Shown: piece by piece, positions 1-5,132 of the stretch
Numbering within the stretch: the stretch's first letter is position 1
Layout of the letters: each line of letters opens with the position of its first letter
Assembly (NCBI GenBank): GCA_023459535.1
Contig: JAEWTK010000129.1
Span: forward strand, 1 to 5,132
Origin: Pseudomonadota bacterium
Lineage (GTDB): Bacteria > Pseudomonadota > Gammaproteobacteria > Burkholderiales > Methylophilaceae
Length of the DNA stretch: 5,132 nucleotides
Direction: 5' to 3'
Made by a program: the position numbers and the translations under genes
Notes under the pieces: generated by a model
What the model was told of the DNA's origin: nothing
Seen by the model: only the letters and a program-made list of their open reading frames with translations
Database searches by the model: none

Positions 1-1
1 G

Positions 2-325
2 GGTCATGTAGGCGGTGATGATTTTATCGTGGTATTTCAGAGTGCCGATTGGGAAGCCCGCTGCCGCCAGATGATGAGTAAATTTGAGGAAGCGGCGGCA
101 GGTTTTTATGACGAGATTGACCGCCATCGTGGTGGAATACAATCCGAAGACCGGTCGGGCAACCGGGTCTTCTTTCCGATAGTCAGTATCTCTATCGGCG
201 CGGCCAAGATAATGCCGTTCCTCTATGGAAGCCATCATGAGGTCTCAGCCGCGATGGTATCGGCGAAAAAACAGGCCAAGCATATATTGGGCTGCAGCCT
301 GTTTGTCGAGCGACGTATCCCTTGA
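2..325 (+). CDS. C-terminal fragment of a GGDEF-domain (diguanylate cyclase-type) protein, 5' end outside window
   Basis: The frame is open from the window edge and ends in TGA at 323-325, giving 107 visible residues. The first residues read GHVGGDDFIVVF, the active-site hairpin of a GGDEF domain. They are followed by a long helical stretch, a FPIVSISIGAA strand that matches the conserved (S)xSIGxA segment of the family, and a terminal AKKQAKH helix, so the domain is complete to its C-terminus. GGDEF domains condense two GTP into cyclic di-GMP in the cytoplasm. Here the signature is GGDDF, with Asp in place of the usual fourth-position Glu, which may weaken catalysis or leave a GTP-binding sensory domain. 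The inhibitory RxxD site would lie just upstream of the window and cannot be judged. An extra segment (about DRHRGGIQSEDRSGN) sits before the SIG strand. From memory this resembles GGDEF domains at the end of EAL-CBS-GGDEF proteins, but that upstream architecture is a guess. A GTG at 29 lies inside the motif and is not a real start. Confidence 0.88.
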   Translation, partial: GHVGGDDFIVVFQSADWEARCRQMMSKFEEAAAGFYDEIDRHRGGIQSEDRSGNRVFFPIVSISIGAAKIMPFLYGSHHEVSAAMVSAKKQAKHILGCSLFVERRIP

Positions 326-328
326 TTA
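323..328. other. Directly abutting convergent stop codons
   Basis: TGA (323-325, plus strand) ends the GGDEF gene, and the minus-strand TAA (TTA at 326-328) ends the glucan synthase gene with no base between. There is no intergenic space for a terminator, and I see no stem-loop plus T-tract on either strand close by. Each transcript must therefore end within or beyond the opposing gene, or by Rho. Confidence 0.9.
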
Positions 329-2908
329 ATTGCCCTGTGGAATCGGTTTGTCCGGTCTTTGCTCGATCAGTTGCGAAGCCACGGCGCTGATATAAGGCAG
401 GGTCTGCAGGCTGAGCATGGCCACCCACAGCTGTGCGTCCAGATTCTCGACACCGCGGCTGTAAAGCATGGCGACTGCGCAAAGTATGAGGGCGATGAGC
501 AACAGCAGTTCCTCGTGTACCGGTTCGAAGATGGTGAGCCGTCCGCCGGCACCCTTGCCCTTGGCTGTCGGCTTGAAGACACCATCTTTTTTGATGAGCC
601 CCATGATGATGCCTTTGGCGATGGCGTGCGACAGCCCGAGGCTGGCAAGCGAGGCGCCGAAGATGTCTGCCCAGCTGCAGTTCATGGTGCGGCGGTAAAG
701 AATCGGCCCCATGGCCGCCTTGATGGCGAGGAAGCAGAGGACAGGCAGCAGCATGATGGACATCGGCAGGCTGAACTCCTTGGGCAGGGCCAGCATGGCG
801 ATGGTCCATGCGATTGAGCCTAAGGTGAAGAACAGTTGTAGCGCATCACCAAGCCAGCCAAACCAGCCGGTGAGGAAGTGATAGCGCTGGCCGAAGTTGA
901 GCGGAGATTTACCGAGCAGCATGGGTAGGTGGTGCTTGAGGATCTGCATGGCGCCGAACGCCCAGCGGAAGCGTTGCGACTTCAGTGCCTTGTAGTTGGC
1001 CGGGGTCAGGCCGCGGCCGAAGGTCTCATCCACGTAGCGCAGGTCCATGCCTTTTTCCAGCAGGCGCAGGCCGAGTTCGGTGTCTTCGCAGATACACCAT
1101 TCGGACCAGCCGCCGACATCCTGCAAAGACTGCCGGCGCACCAGCGTCATGGTGCCGTGCTGGATCAACGCGTTGCGTTCGTGTCTGTGGTGCATGCCGG
1201 TACGGAAGAAGCCTTCGAACTCCCAATTACACATGCGGCGGAAGAAGTTGTTCTCCCAGTCGCGGTGCGCCTGCGGCGCCTGCACAACGGCGACCTGTTC
1301 TTCGGCGAAATGCGGCACCAGCACGGCCAGCCAGTCCGGTGTAACGACGTAATCGGCATCGACCACGCCGATCACCTCGGCGCGCGGGTCGGTCTCGCGT
1401 AGCGCGAAATTCAGTGCGCCGGCCTTGAAACCCGGCCATTGCGGCAGGTGGTAGAAGCGGAAGTTGTCCGGCAGGCTTGCCATATAGGCTTCCACCGGCT
1501 TCCACAGCGTTTCGTCCTTGGTGTTGTTATCGACGACGATGACCTCGAAATGGGTGTATTCCAGCTTCGCCAGACTCTCGATGGTGGCGATGACCATGGC
1601 CGGCGGTTCGTTGTAGCAGGCCAGATGCACGGAGACAAACTTCTCCTGCGCCGCCGGCACAGGTTCGGCGCGCCGGTAGAAACGCCGCCAGCCGCCCTTG
1701 AACATGACCTCGCTGAACTCGACGCCATAGATCATCAGCACCGCCGATGTCATTAGCATGGCAAAGATGAGGCCGATCAGGATGACGAAATCGCGTAGCG
1801 TGTAGTAGTAATCTCCCGGCAGATTCCAGGCGATGACCAGCGTCGTGATACAGGCTTGTGTCAACAACGCCATTGAGATGCGCCCGCCCAGTCGCCAGTG
1901 GCGGAAGCGCCAGGCGATAAAGAGGATAAGCGGGAAGGTGAGCAGGGTGGACCAGGCCGCCTTGCCGATCCAGCGGTCGTCACGCGGTACGGCTCCGGCC
2001 AGCGAGAACTTGGGGTTGCGCTCGGCATCCAGCATGCCCCAGTAAGGGCCGGCCCAGCCCTCGATGTCCACTTTCCATGGCTGGTCGATGGCTTCCATCA
2101 GGTAGTAGTCGTAGCTCTTGTAGGCGGTTCTGGCGAGAAACTCGCGCACGAAGCGGGCCTGGTTCACCTGCGATGCGACCGAAGCGCCGATGGCAGGCCC
2201 TTTGCTGGGCCAGCCGACTTCGGTGATGACGATCTTCTTGCGCGGGAAGCGGTCCATCAGCTCGTTGTAACGCTGCATGGCGTAATCCACGGCCTCTTCA
2301 ACCGGCACGCCTTCGTGGTAGGGCAGCAGGTGGATGGAGATGAAATCGACATGTCGTACCAGTTCCGGGTGCTTGATCCAGACATGCCAGGGTTCGGCGG
2401 TCGAGATCGGAAGTTTGGTTTGGGCCTTGACCTGATCGAGGTAGACAATCAGCTCCTCGACTTCCAGATCCTCGCGTAACAGCGCTTCGTTGCCGATGAT
2501 GAGCCTTTGTATGTTGGGATAAATCTCGGCCTTGGCCAGCAAGGTCTTGATCTCGCGCTGATTGGCTTCGTCCTCCGGTCCCAGCCAGGCACCCGCCGTT
2601 ACTTTCATGCCGATGACGTTGGCAAGCGCCACTACCTCCGGGTTTTCCACGGCGCCATAGGTCCGGATGCGGTCGGTATAGCTATCCAGTATGCGTAAGT
2701 CACGTATCAGCTGGTCCGTTGTCGGGTACGTTTGCTCGAGCGGACTCTGGTCCTTTTGGAATCCGCTGTAGGCGAGGCCATTGACGATGGGTGGTGCATC
2801 GATCAGGGGCAGGGCCCGGTTGATCGTTAGCCAGAGCGCGGCATGCACGATGGCAATCGCCAGCGCGAAGATCAGGGGAGGTGTGTAGCGTTTGACGGCA
2901 GCGATCAT
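326..2908 (-). CDS. ndvB: Bifunctional membrane beta-1,3-glucan synthase: periplasmic GH17 domain fused to a GT2 glycosyltransferase (NdvB-like)
   Basis: This 860-residue inner-membrane protein probably polymerises UDP-glucose into beta-1,3-glucan and remodels it. Residues 11-30 form a membrane anchor. Residues about 42-310 are a GH17 domain with acid/base Glu141 in IIGNEALLR and nucleophile Glu230 in ITEVGWPS. Helices near 319-335, 344-361 and 370-395 follow, and the positive loop RFRHWRLGGR fits a periplasmic GH17 and a cytoplasmic GT2. The GT2 domain (about 421-660) has all the processive-synthase motifs: Asp460 (VVDNNT), DAD at 517-519, CED at 607-609 and QRFRW at 645-649. C-terminal helices lie near 678-708, 712-736, 799-817 and 825-845, and FKPTAKG at 778-784 resembles the gating loop of cellulose synthase. 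No PilZ domain follows. Fusion and length agree with Pseudomonas NdvB as I recall it, while rhizobial NdvB is a different arrangement. Its ATG overlaps the upstream gene's stop (ATGA) and lacks a good Shine-Dalgarno, so coupling is likely. The GT2/GH17 assignment is firm; the exact glucan linkage and cyclic nature are inferred. Confidence 0.93.
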   Translation of the reverse strand: MIAAVKRYTPPLIFALAIAIVHAALWLTINRALPLIDAPPIVNGLAYSGFQKDQSPLEQTYPTTDQLIRDLRILDSYTDRIRTYGAVENPEVVALANVIGMKVTAGAWLGPEDEANQREIKTLLAKAEIYPNIQRLIIGNEALLREDLEVEELIVYLDQVKAQTKLPISTAEPWHVWIKHPELVRHVDFISIHLLPYHEGVPVEEAVDYAMQRYNELMDRFPRKKIVITEVGWPSKGPAIGASVASQVNQARFVREFLARTAYKSYDYYLMEAIDQPWKVDIEGWAGPYWGMLDAERNPKFSLAGAVPRDDRWIGKAAWSTLLTFPLILFIAWRFRHWRLGGRISMALLTQACITTLVIAWNLPGDYYYTLRDFVILIGLIFAMLMTSAVLMIYGVEFSEVMFKGGWRRFYRRAEPVPAAQEKFVSVHLACYNEPPAMVIATIESLAKLEYTHFEVIVVDNNTKDETLWKPVEAYMASLPDNFRFYHLPQWPGFKAGALNFALRETDPRAEVIGVVDADYVVTPDWLAVLVPHFAEEQVAVVQAPQAHRDWENNFFRRMCNWEFEGFFRTGMHHRHERNALIQHGTMTLVRRQSLQDVGGWSEWCICEDTELGLRLLEKGMDLRYVDETFGRGLTPANYKALKSQRFRWAFGAMQILKHHLPMLLGKSPLNFGQRYHFLTGWFGWLGDALQLFFTLGSIAWTIAMLALPKEFSLPMSIMLLPVLCFLAIKAAMGPILYRRTMNCSWADIFGASLASLGLSHAIAKGIIMGLIKKDGVFKPTAKGKGAGGRLTIFEPVHEELLLLIALILCAVAMLYSRGVENLDAQLWVAMLSLQTLPYISAVASQLIEQRPDKPIPQGN
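2905..2908 (-). promoter_or_regulatory. ATGA start/stop overlap coupling the GH17 gene to the glucan synthase gene
   Basis: On the minus strand the bases read ATGA: TGA ends the upstream GH17 gene and ATG begins the synthase. The bases preceding the ATG (minus strand ...CTACCGTCCAACC) contain no convincing Shine-Dalgarno. Translation of the synthase therefore probably depends on termination-reinitiation by ribosomes finishing the GH17 gene, which would keep the two membrane proteins in a fixed ratio. The overlap is seen directly; the coupling is inferred. Confidence 0.8.
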
Positions 2909-4473
2909 GGTTGGACGGTAGCGGAATCAGGTTGGCGATTTGGGGACACGGCGGATGATATCAGCAACGACAGCAGCACGAGCCAGGCCCATAGTTGCAG
3001 ATTCAACGGCTCAAGCCATAGCAGGGCGAGGCTGAAGACCGCAGCCAGTGCCAGCATGTAGACAAACGCCCTGGGTTGCGGAAGGTTTTCCATGCCGGTC
3101 AGTTTCAGCAGCAGGCCGAATTGCAGGGCAGGCAGCAGGTAGAGGCTCAGCGGGAAATCGCGGTAGCGGCCATCGAACAGCAGCAGTGCGCTGGCAATCA
3201 GCGCCGTCGCTGCCAGTAGCCAGAGGCTGAAACCTGCCCAGCGTTTTGCCTTGGCATTTTGATTCAGCGCCAATGCCGGCAACACCAGCAGACCGACCCA
3301 GCCGACCAGAGTCACGCCGCCCAGCGCCAGCCATTCGACAATATCCCTGCAGGCATCCACAAGATAGCCTGCCTGCAGATAAGCCATGATGCCGGCAGCC
3401 GCACCGAGCGGCAGCATCGTCAGGGTATTGCGCGCAGTGCTGCCGGTTGCCCGTGTACGTAATCCAAGCAGGCCGAACAGCAATATGCCGGCGCAGGCGG
3501 AGAGCCACGGCCACCAGCCGTCATTGCGTTCGGCGATGGCATCGGTCAGTGAGAATTTTGCCTGCAACTGGCTATCGTAAATTCCCCAGTGGCCGCCTAC
3601 CGTGCCTTCCAGCACACGCTTCCAGGGCTGGTCAAAGGCCTCGATCAGGTTGTAGCGCCATTCCTTTTCGTGCGCCGTCTGCAGAAACTCGCGGATATAG
3701 CGCGCCTGATTGACGTTGCCGGGCGCGGAGCCGTTGCGGTGGCGGCCGGCGCTCGGCCAGCCGGTCTCGCCGATGAGGATGGGTTTGTCGAACGTCTGCT
3801 CCAGCCGGTTCATGACGTTGACGGCATGGCTGATAGAGGCTTCGATGGCTTGCGGCTCATCTTCCCAGTAGGGCAGGATATGTGCCGTGATGAAATCGAC
3901 CGAACCCTCTATTTCCTTGTTCTTGAGCCAGAACTCCCAGACGTCGGCATAGGTGATGGGAACGTCGGTCGAGGCTCTGGCACGCTCCAGATAAGCCTTG
4001 AGCTTGGCCGGTTTCTGTTCCTTGCGCAGCAGCACCTCGTTGCCCACGATCAGGGCGCGGATCACGTCCGGATACTGGTTGGCGAGCTTGAGGCCCAGTG
4101 TCAGCTCGCGCTGGTTCTCGGCATCGGTCCAGCCGATCCATACCCCGAGCAGCACTTCCAGCCCCAGCTTGCCCGCGGCTTCCGGCACATGGTCCAGCCC
4201 CTGGCCGACGGAATACGTGCGCACGCAATCGAAGCGTTCGGCCAGCAGGGCCAGATCGTGCTCGATCTGCTGCGGGCTGATGTGCGTGCCCTTGATAAAC
4301 GGGCTTTGCCCCGGCGTGTAATAAGGCGCATAGGAAGCGCATTGCATCTTTTGCTGGGGCAGTTCCGGCACGGCCAGTGGTACCGGCCGATTTTGCCAGT
4401 AGAGCCAGCCCGCGAGCGAGATCAGGAGAAGAATATTGAGGGCAGCGAACGTTCGGAGCTGGTTGCGGAGCAT
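2905..4473 (-). CDS. GH17-family membrane beta-1,3-glucan-modifying protein with polytopic C-terminus (NdvC-like)
   Basis: This 522-residue protein has a single N-terminal anchor (about 10-26), a GH17 domain (about 55-315) and a hydrophobic C-terminal half with roughly seven helices (324-338, 352-370, 378-402, 412-433, 440-457, 469-488, 490-508). The GH17 catalytic pair is Glu146 in LIVGNEVLLR and Glu236 in IGETGWPS. Positive residues fall in alternate loops (RTRATGSTAR, NQNAKAKRW), which fits a periplasmic catalytic domain and cytoplasmic termini. GH17 domains of such proteobacterial membrane proteins are known to act as beta-1,3-glucanosyltransferases, so the likely role is elongating, branching or cyclising glucan made by the downstream synthase. 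Bradyrhizobium NdvC, needed for beta-1,6 linkages in cyclic glucan, has a comparable plan. The domain is clearly paralogous to the GH17 domain of the next gene (shared NQRE, GNE-LLR, NQAR-REF, EA-DQPWK, KFSL). It is first in a two-gene operon and overlaps the synthase gene by 4 bases. ATG at 4471-4473 is preceded by a weak GGA six bases upstream. A plain hydrolase role cannot be excluded. Confidence 0.9.
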   Translation of the reverse strand: MLRNQLRTFAALNILLLISLAGWLYWQNRPVPLAVPELPQQKMQCASYAPYYTPGQSPFIKGTHISPQQIEHDLALLAERFDCVRTYSVGQGLDHVPEAAGKLGLEVLLGVWIGWTDAENQRELTLGLKLANQYPDVIRALIVGNEVLLRKEQKPAKLKAYLERARASTDVPITYADVWEFWLKNKEIEGSVDFITAHILPYWEDEPQAIEASISHAVNVMNRLEQTFDKPILIGETGWPSAGRHRNGSAPGNVNQARYIREFLQTAHEKEWRYNLIEAFDQPWKRVLEGTVGGHWGIYDSQLQAKFSLTDAIAERNDGWWPWLSACAGILLFGLLGLRTRATGSTARNTLTMLPLGAAAGIMAYLQAGYLVDACRDIVEWLALGGVTLVGWVGLLVLPALALNQNAKAKRWAGFSLWLLAATALIASALLLFDGRYRDFPLSLYLLPALQFGLLLKLTGMENLPQPRAFVYMLALAAVFSLALLWLEPLNLQLWAWLVLLSLLISSAVSPNRQPDSATVQP

Positions 4474-4479
4474 GAAATA

Positions 4480-4482
4480 TCC
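4480..4482 (-). promoter_or_regulatory. Weak Shine-Dalgarno (GGA) before the GH17 gene
   Basis: On the minus strand the leader reads GATGGATATTTC followed by ATG. GGA sits six bases from the start codon, an acceptable spacing but a minimal match to AGGAGG. It supports ATG at 4471-4473 as the start, which also gives the expected short positive N-terminus (MLRNQLR) before the anchor helix. Confidence 0.45.
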
Positions 4483-4517
4483 ATCAATGAGTCAGGCGTA
4501 AATCGGGAGTTCTGGGT

Positions 4518-4538
4518 AAAAAAATCGCGAGATTTCGC
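4518..4538 (-). terminator. Short hairpin plus T-tract in the leader of the glucan operon (possible attenuator)
   Basis: On the minus strand GCGA-AATC-TCGC (4538 to 4527) can form a 4-bp hairpin, followed after two bases by seven T residues (4524-4518), a pattern like a very weak intrinsic terminator 45 or more bases before the GH17 start. An overlapping alternative CGC-TTTT-GCG (4545-4536) would compete for the same GCG. The stems are short, so chance is a fair explanation. Confidence 0.25.
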
Positions 4539-4619
4539 AAAAGCGCACATCATAATGCAGGTGACGCGGCAACACAAAAAAATGATGAAAAAACAAATGC
4601 TTCTAGCCGCTTCTCGGGA

Positions 4620-4625
4620 TACAAT
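4620..4625 (+). promoter_or_regulatory. Possible -10 element (TACAAT) for the exported-protein gene
   Basis: TACAAT differs from the sigma-70 consensus TATAAT at one position and lies 39 bases before the ATG at 4665, a normal leader distance. The hexamer at 17-base spacing upstream (ATGCTT, 4597-4602) is a poor -35, so recognition would need an activator or another sigma factor. Confidence 0.35.
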
Positions 4626-4664
4626 GCGCGCTTTACCCGCAACGTTTTCTTATCAAGCGACTTC

Positions 4665-5120
4665 ATGAAACTTCTTATTGTTGTTTTTGTTTTGTTTACA
4701 GGCTTTTACCAAACCGCGCAGGCCAATCAGCCTGCTTTCACCGGCCCCAACTATAGCGGCAAATACAGCTGTGAGGGCGAAAACCAGAAAGTCGGTAAAT
4801 ACAAGGTCGATGTCACCTTGCGCCTCAATCTGGTGGCAAGTTCCGGCAGATTCGGCGCCTACGAATACACCGCGCAAACCGAGAACGGCATCAAGTTCTA
4901 CGGCAATGCCGTTTCGGTCGGCAACCAGCTGGCAGCCAGCTACTACCTCGATACCGTGCGCCGGAAGGGTGAGCCAACCACTGCGCTGGCTACCGCCAAA
5001 CGTGTATCCGGCGGCCGCTGGAGCTTGCGTGTGGAGTATTTCGAACCAGACGATTTCGGTGGCAATAACGGCAAAGAGACCTGCATGATGCAGCCGCCGG
5101 AAAAGAAAAGCACCAAATGA
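4665..5120 (+). CDS. Small exported (periplasmic) hypothetical protein with two cysteines
   Basis: I do not recognise this 151-residue protein. It begins MKLL, followed by a hydrophobic core (IVVFVLFTGF) and an AQA|N signal-peptidase I site after residue 20, so a mature protein of about 131 residues should be released into the periplasm or beyond. There is no lipobox cysteine. The mature part has alternating polar/hydrophobic stretches (YKVDVTLRLNLV, YEYTAQTENGIKFYGNAVSV, NQLAASYYL, RWSLRVEYFEP) that suggest a small beta-sandwich or barrel. Its only cysteines, Cys36 (YSCEGE) and Cys140 (KETCMM), lie near the two ends and could be joined by a disulfide. The tail is lysine-rich (PPEKKSTK). It is divergent from the glucan operon and shares its 191-base upstream region, so co-regulation is possible but not shown. 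The start has only a poor Shine-Dalgarno (AAGCGA, 4655-4660), but the signal peptide fixes it well. The stop is at 5118-5120, and the remaining 12 bases hold nothing recognisable. Confidence 0.85.
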   Translation: MKLLIVVFVLFTGFYQTAQANQPAFTGPNYSGKYSCEGENQKVGKYKVDVTLRLNLVASSGRFGAYEYTAQTENGIKFYGNAVSVGNQLAASYYLDTVRRKGEPTTALATAKRVSGGRWSLRVEYFEPDDFGGNNGKETCMMQPPEKKSTK

Positions 5121-5132
5121 TCCTGCCCTGAG

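Larger units (their letters stand above)
4474..4664. promoter_or_regulatory. Divergent intergenic region carrying the control signals of the glucan operon and the exported-protein gene
   Basis: This 191-base stretch lies between the two divergent starts and is visibly richer in A/T than the genes, with several A-tracts (for example 4518-4524 and 4575-4582). Promoters for both directions should lie here. For the minus strand the best -10-like hexamer is CATTAT (4552-4557 reversed), without a good -35 at standard spacing. For the plus strand TACAAT at 4620-4625 is the best candidate. I recognise no named operator. The location is solid; the individual boxes are weak. Confidence 0.6.

Noticed and set aside
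290..299. Perfect 10-base palindrome GGCTGCAGCC near the end of the GGDEF gene
   Set aside because: It has no loop and no T-tract and lies within coding sequence, so it is not a credible terminator or operator.
192..809. Minus-strand open frame of 205 codons across the convergent junction
   Set aside because: It overlaps the synthase C-terminus in another frame and the GGDEF gene antisense. The composition (many His/Arg/Pro) is that of a shifted frame.
929..1402. Plus-strand open frame of 157 codons opposite the GT2 domain
   Set aside because: It is antisense to the most conserved motifs of the GT2 domain (DAD, CED, QRFRW), whose coding constraint explains the lack of stops.
1898..2479. Plus-strand open frame of 193 codons opposite the GH17 part of the synthase
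   Set aside because: It is a shadow of the real minus-strand gene; it has no ribosome binding site and no domain features.
3589..4668. Long plus-strand open frame of 359 codons opposite the GH17 gene
   Set aside because: It lies almost wholly antisense to a gene with clear GH17 motifs and membrane helices. Its translation has low complexity typical of a GC-rich shadow frame, with no recognisable domain or start signal. Only its last 28 codons fall in the intergenic region and are noted separately.
1..5132. Mobile element, CRISPR, toxin-antitoxin or phage defence system
   Set aside because: I saw no transposase, integrase, direct-repeat array, terminal inverted repeats or small toxin/antitoxin gene pair; all long coding regions are explained by glucan synthesis, c-di-GMP signalling and one exported protein.

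Overview
The window suggests a Gram-negative proteobacterium, most plausibly a betaproteobacterium of the Nitrosomonadales/Methylophilaceae kind. The support is indirect: moderately GC-rich coding DNA, a periplasmic/inner-membrane beta-1,3-glucan apparatus of the NdvB/NdvC type, a c-di-GMP (GGDEF) signalling protein, and a small Sec-exported protein. No rRNA or other marker gene is present, so the lineage is a guess. Nothing indicates a mobile element, phage, CRISPR array, tRNA or other RNA gene.

Layout from left to right. (1) Positions 2-325 (+) hold the last 107 residues of a GGDEF-domain protein, whose signature reads GGDDF; the rest lies outside the window. (2) Its stop codon directly abuts the stop of a convergent gene. 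That gene, 326-2908 (-), encodes an 860-residue membrane protein that fuses a periplasmic GH17 domain to a processive GT2 glucan synthase, like NdvB of pseudomonads. (3) Just upstream on the same strand, overlapping by ATGA, is 2905-4473 (-). It encodes a 522-residue protein with a second GH17 domain followed by about seven membrane helices, resembling rhizobial NdvC. (4) A 191-base AT-richer divergent intergenic region (4474-4664) separates this operon from (5) 4665-5120 (+), a 151-residue exported protein of unknown function with two cysteines.

Working model, inferred from families. The GT2 domain polymerises glucose from UDP-glucose on the cytoplasmic face and passes the beta-1,3-glucan through its own membrane channel. 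The two periplasmic GH17 domains, one on each protein, then remodel the chain by transglycosylation (elongation, branching or cyclisation). The product would be a periplasmic or secreted, possibly cyclic, beta-glucan of the kind involved in osmoadaptation, biofilm antibiotic tolerance or host interaction. The two genes are almost certainly one translationally coupled operon. The GGDEF protein and the small exported protein are neighbours only, transcribed in the opposite direction, and a functional link is unproven.
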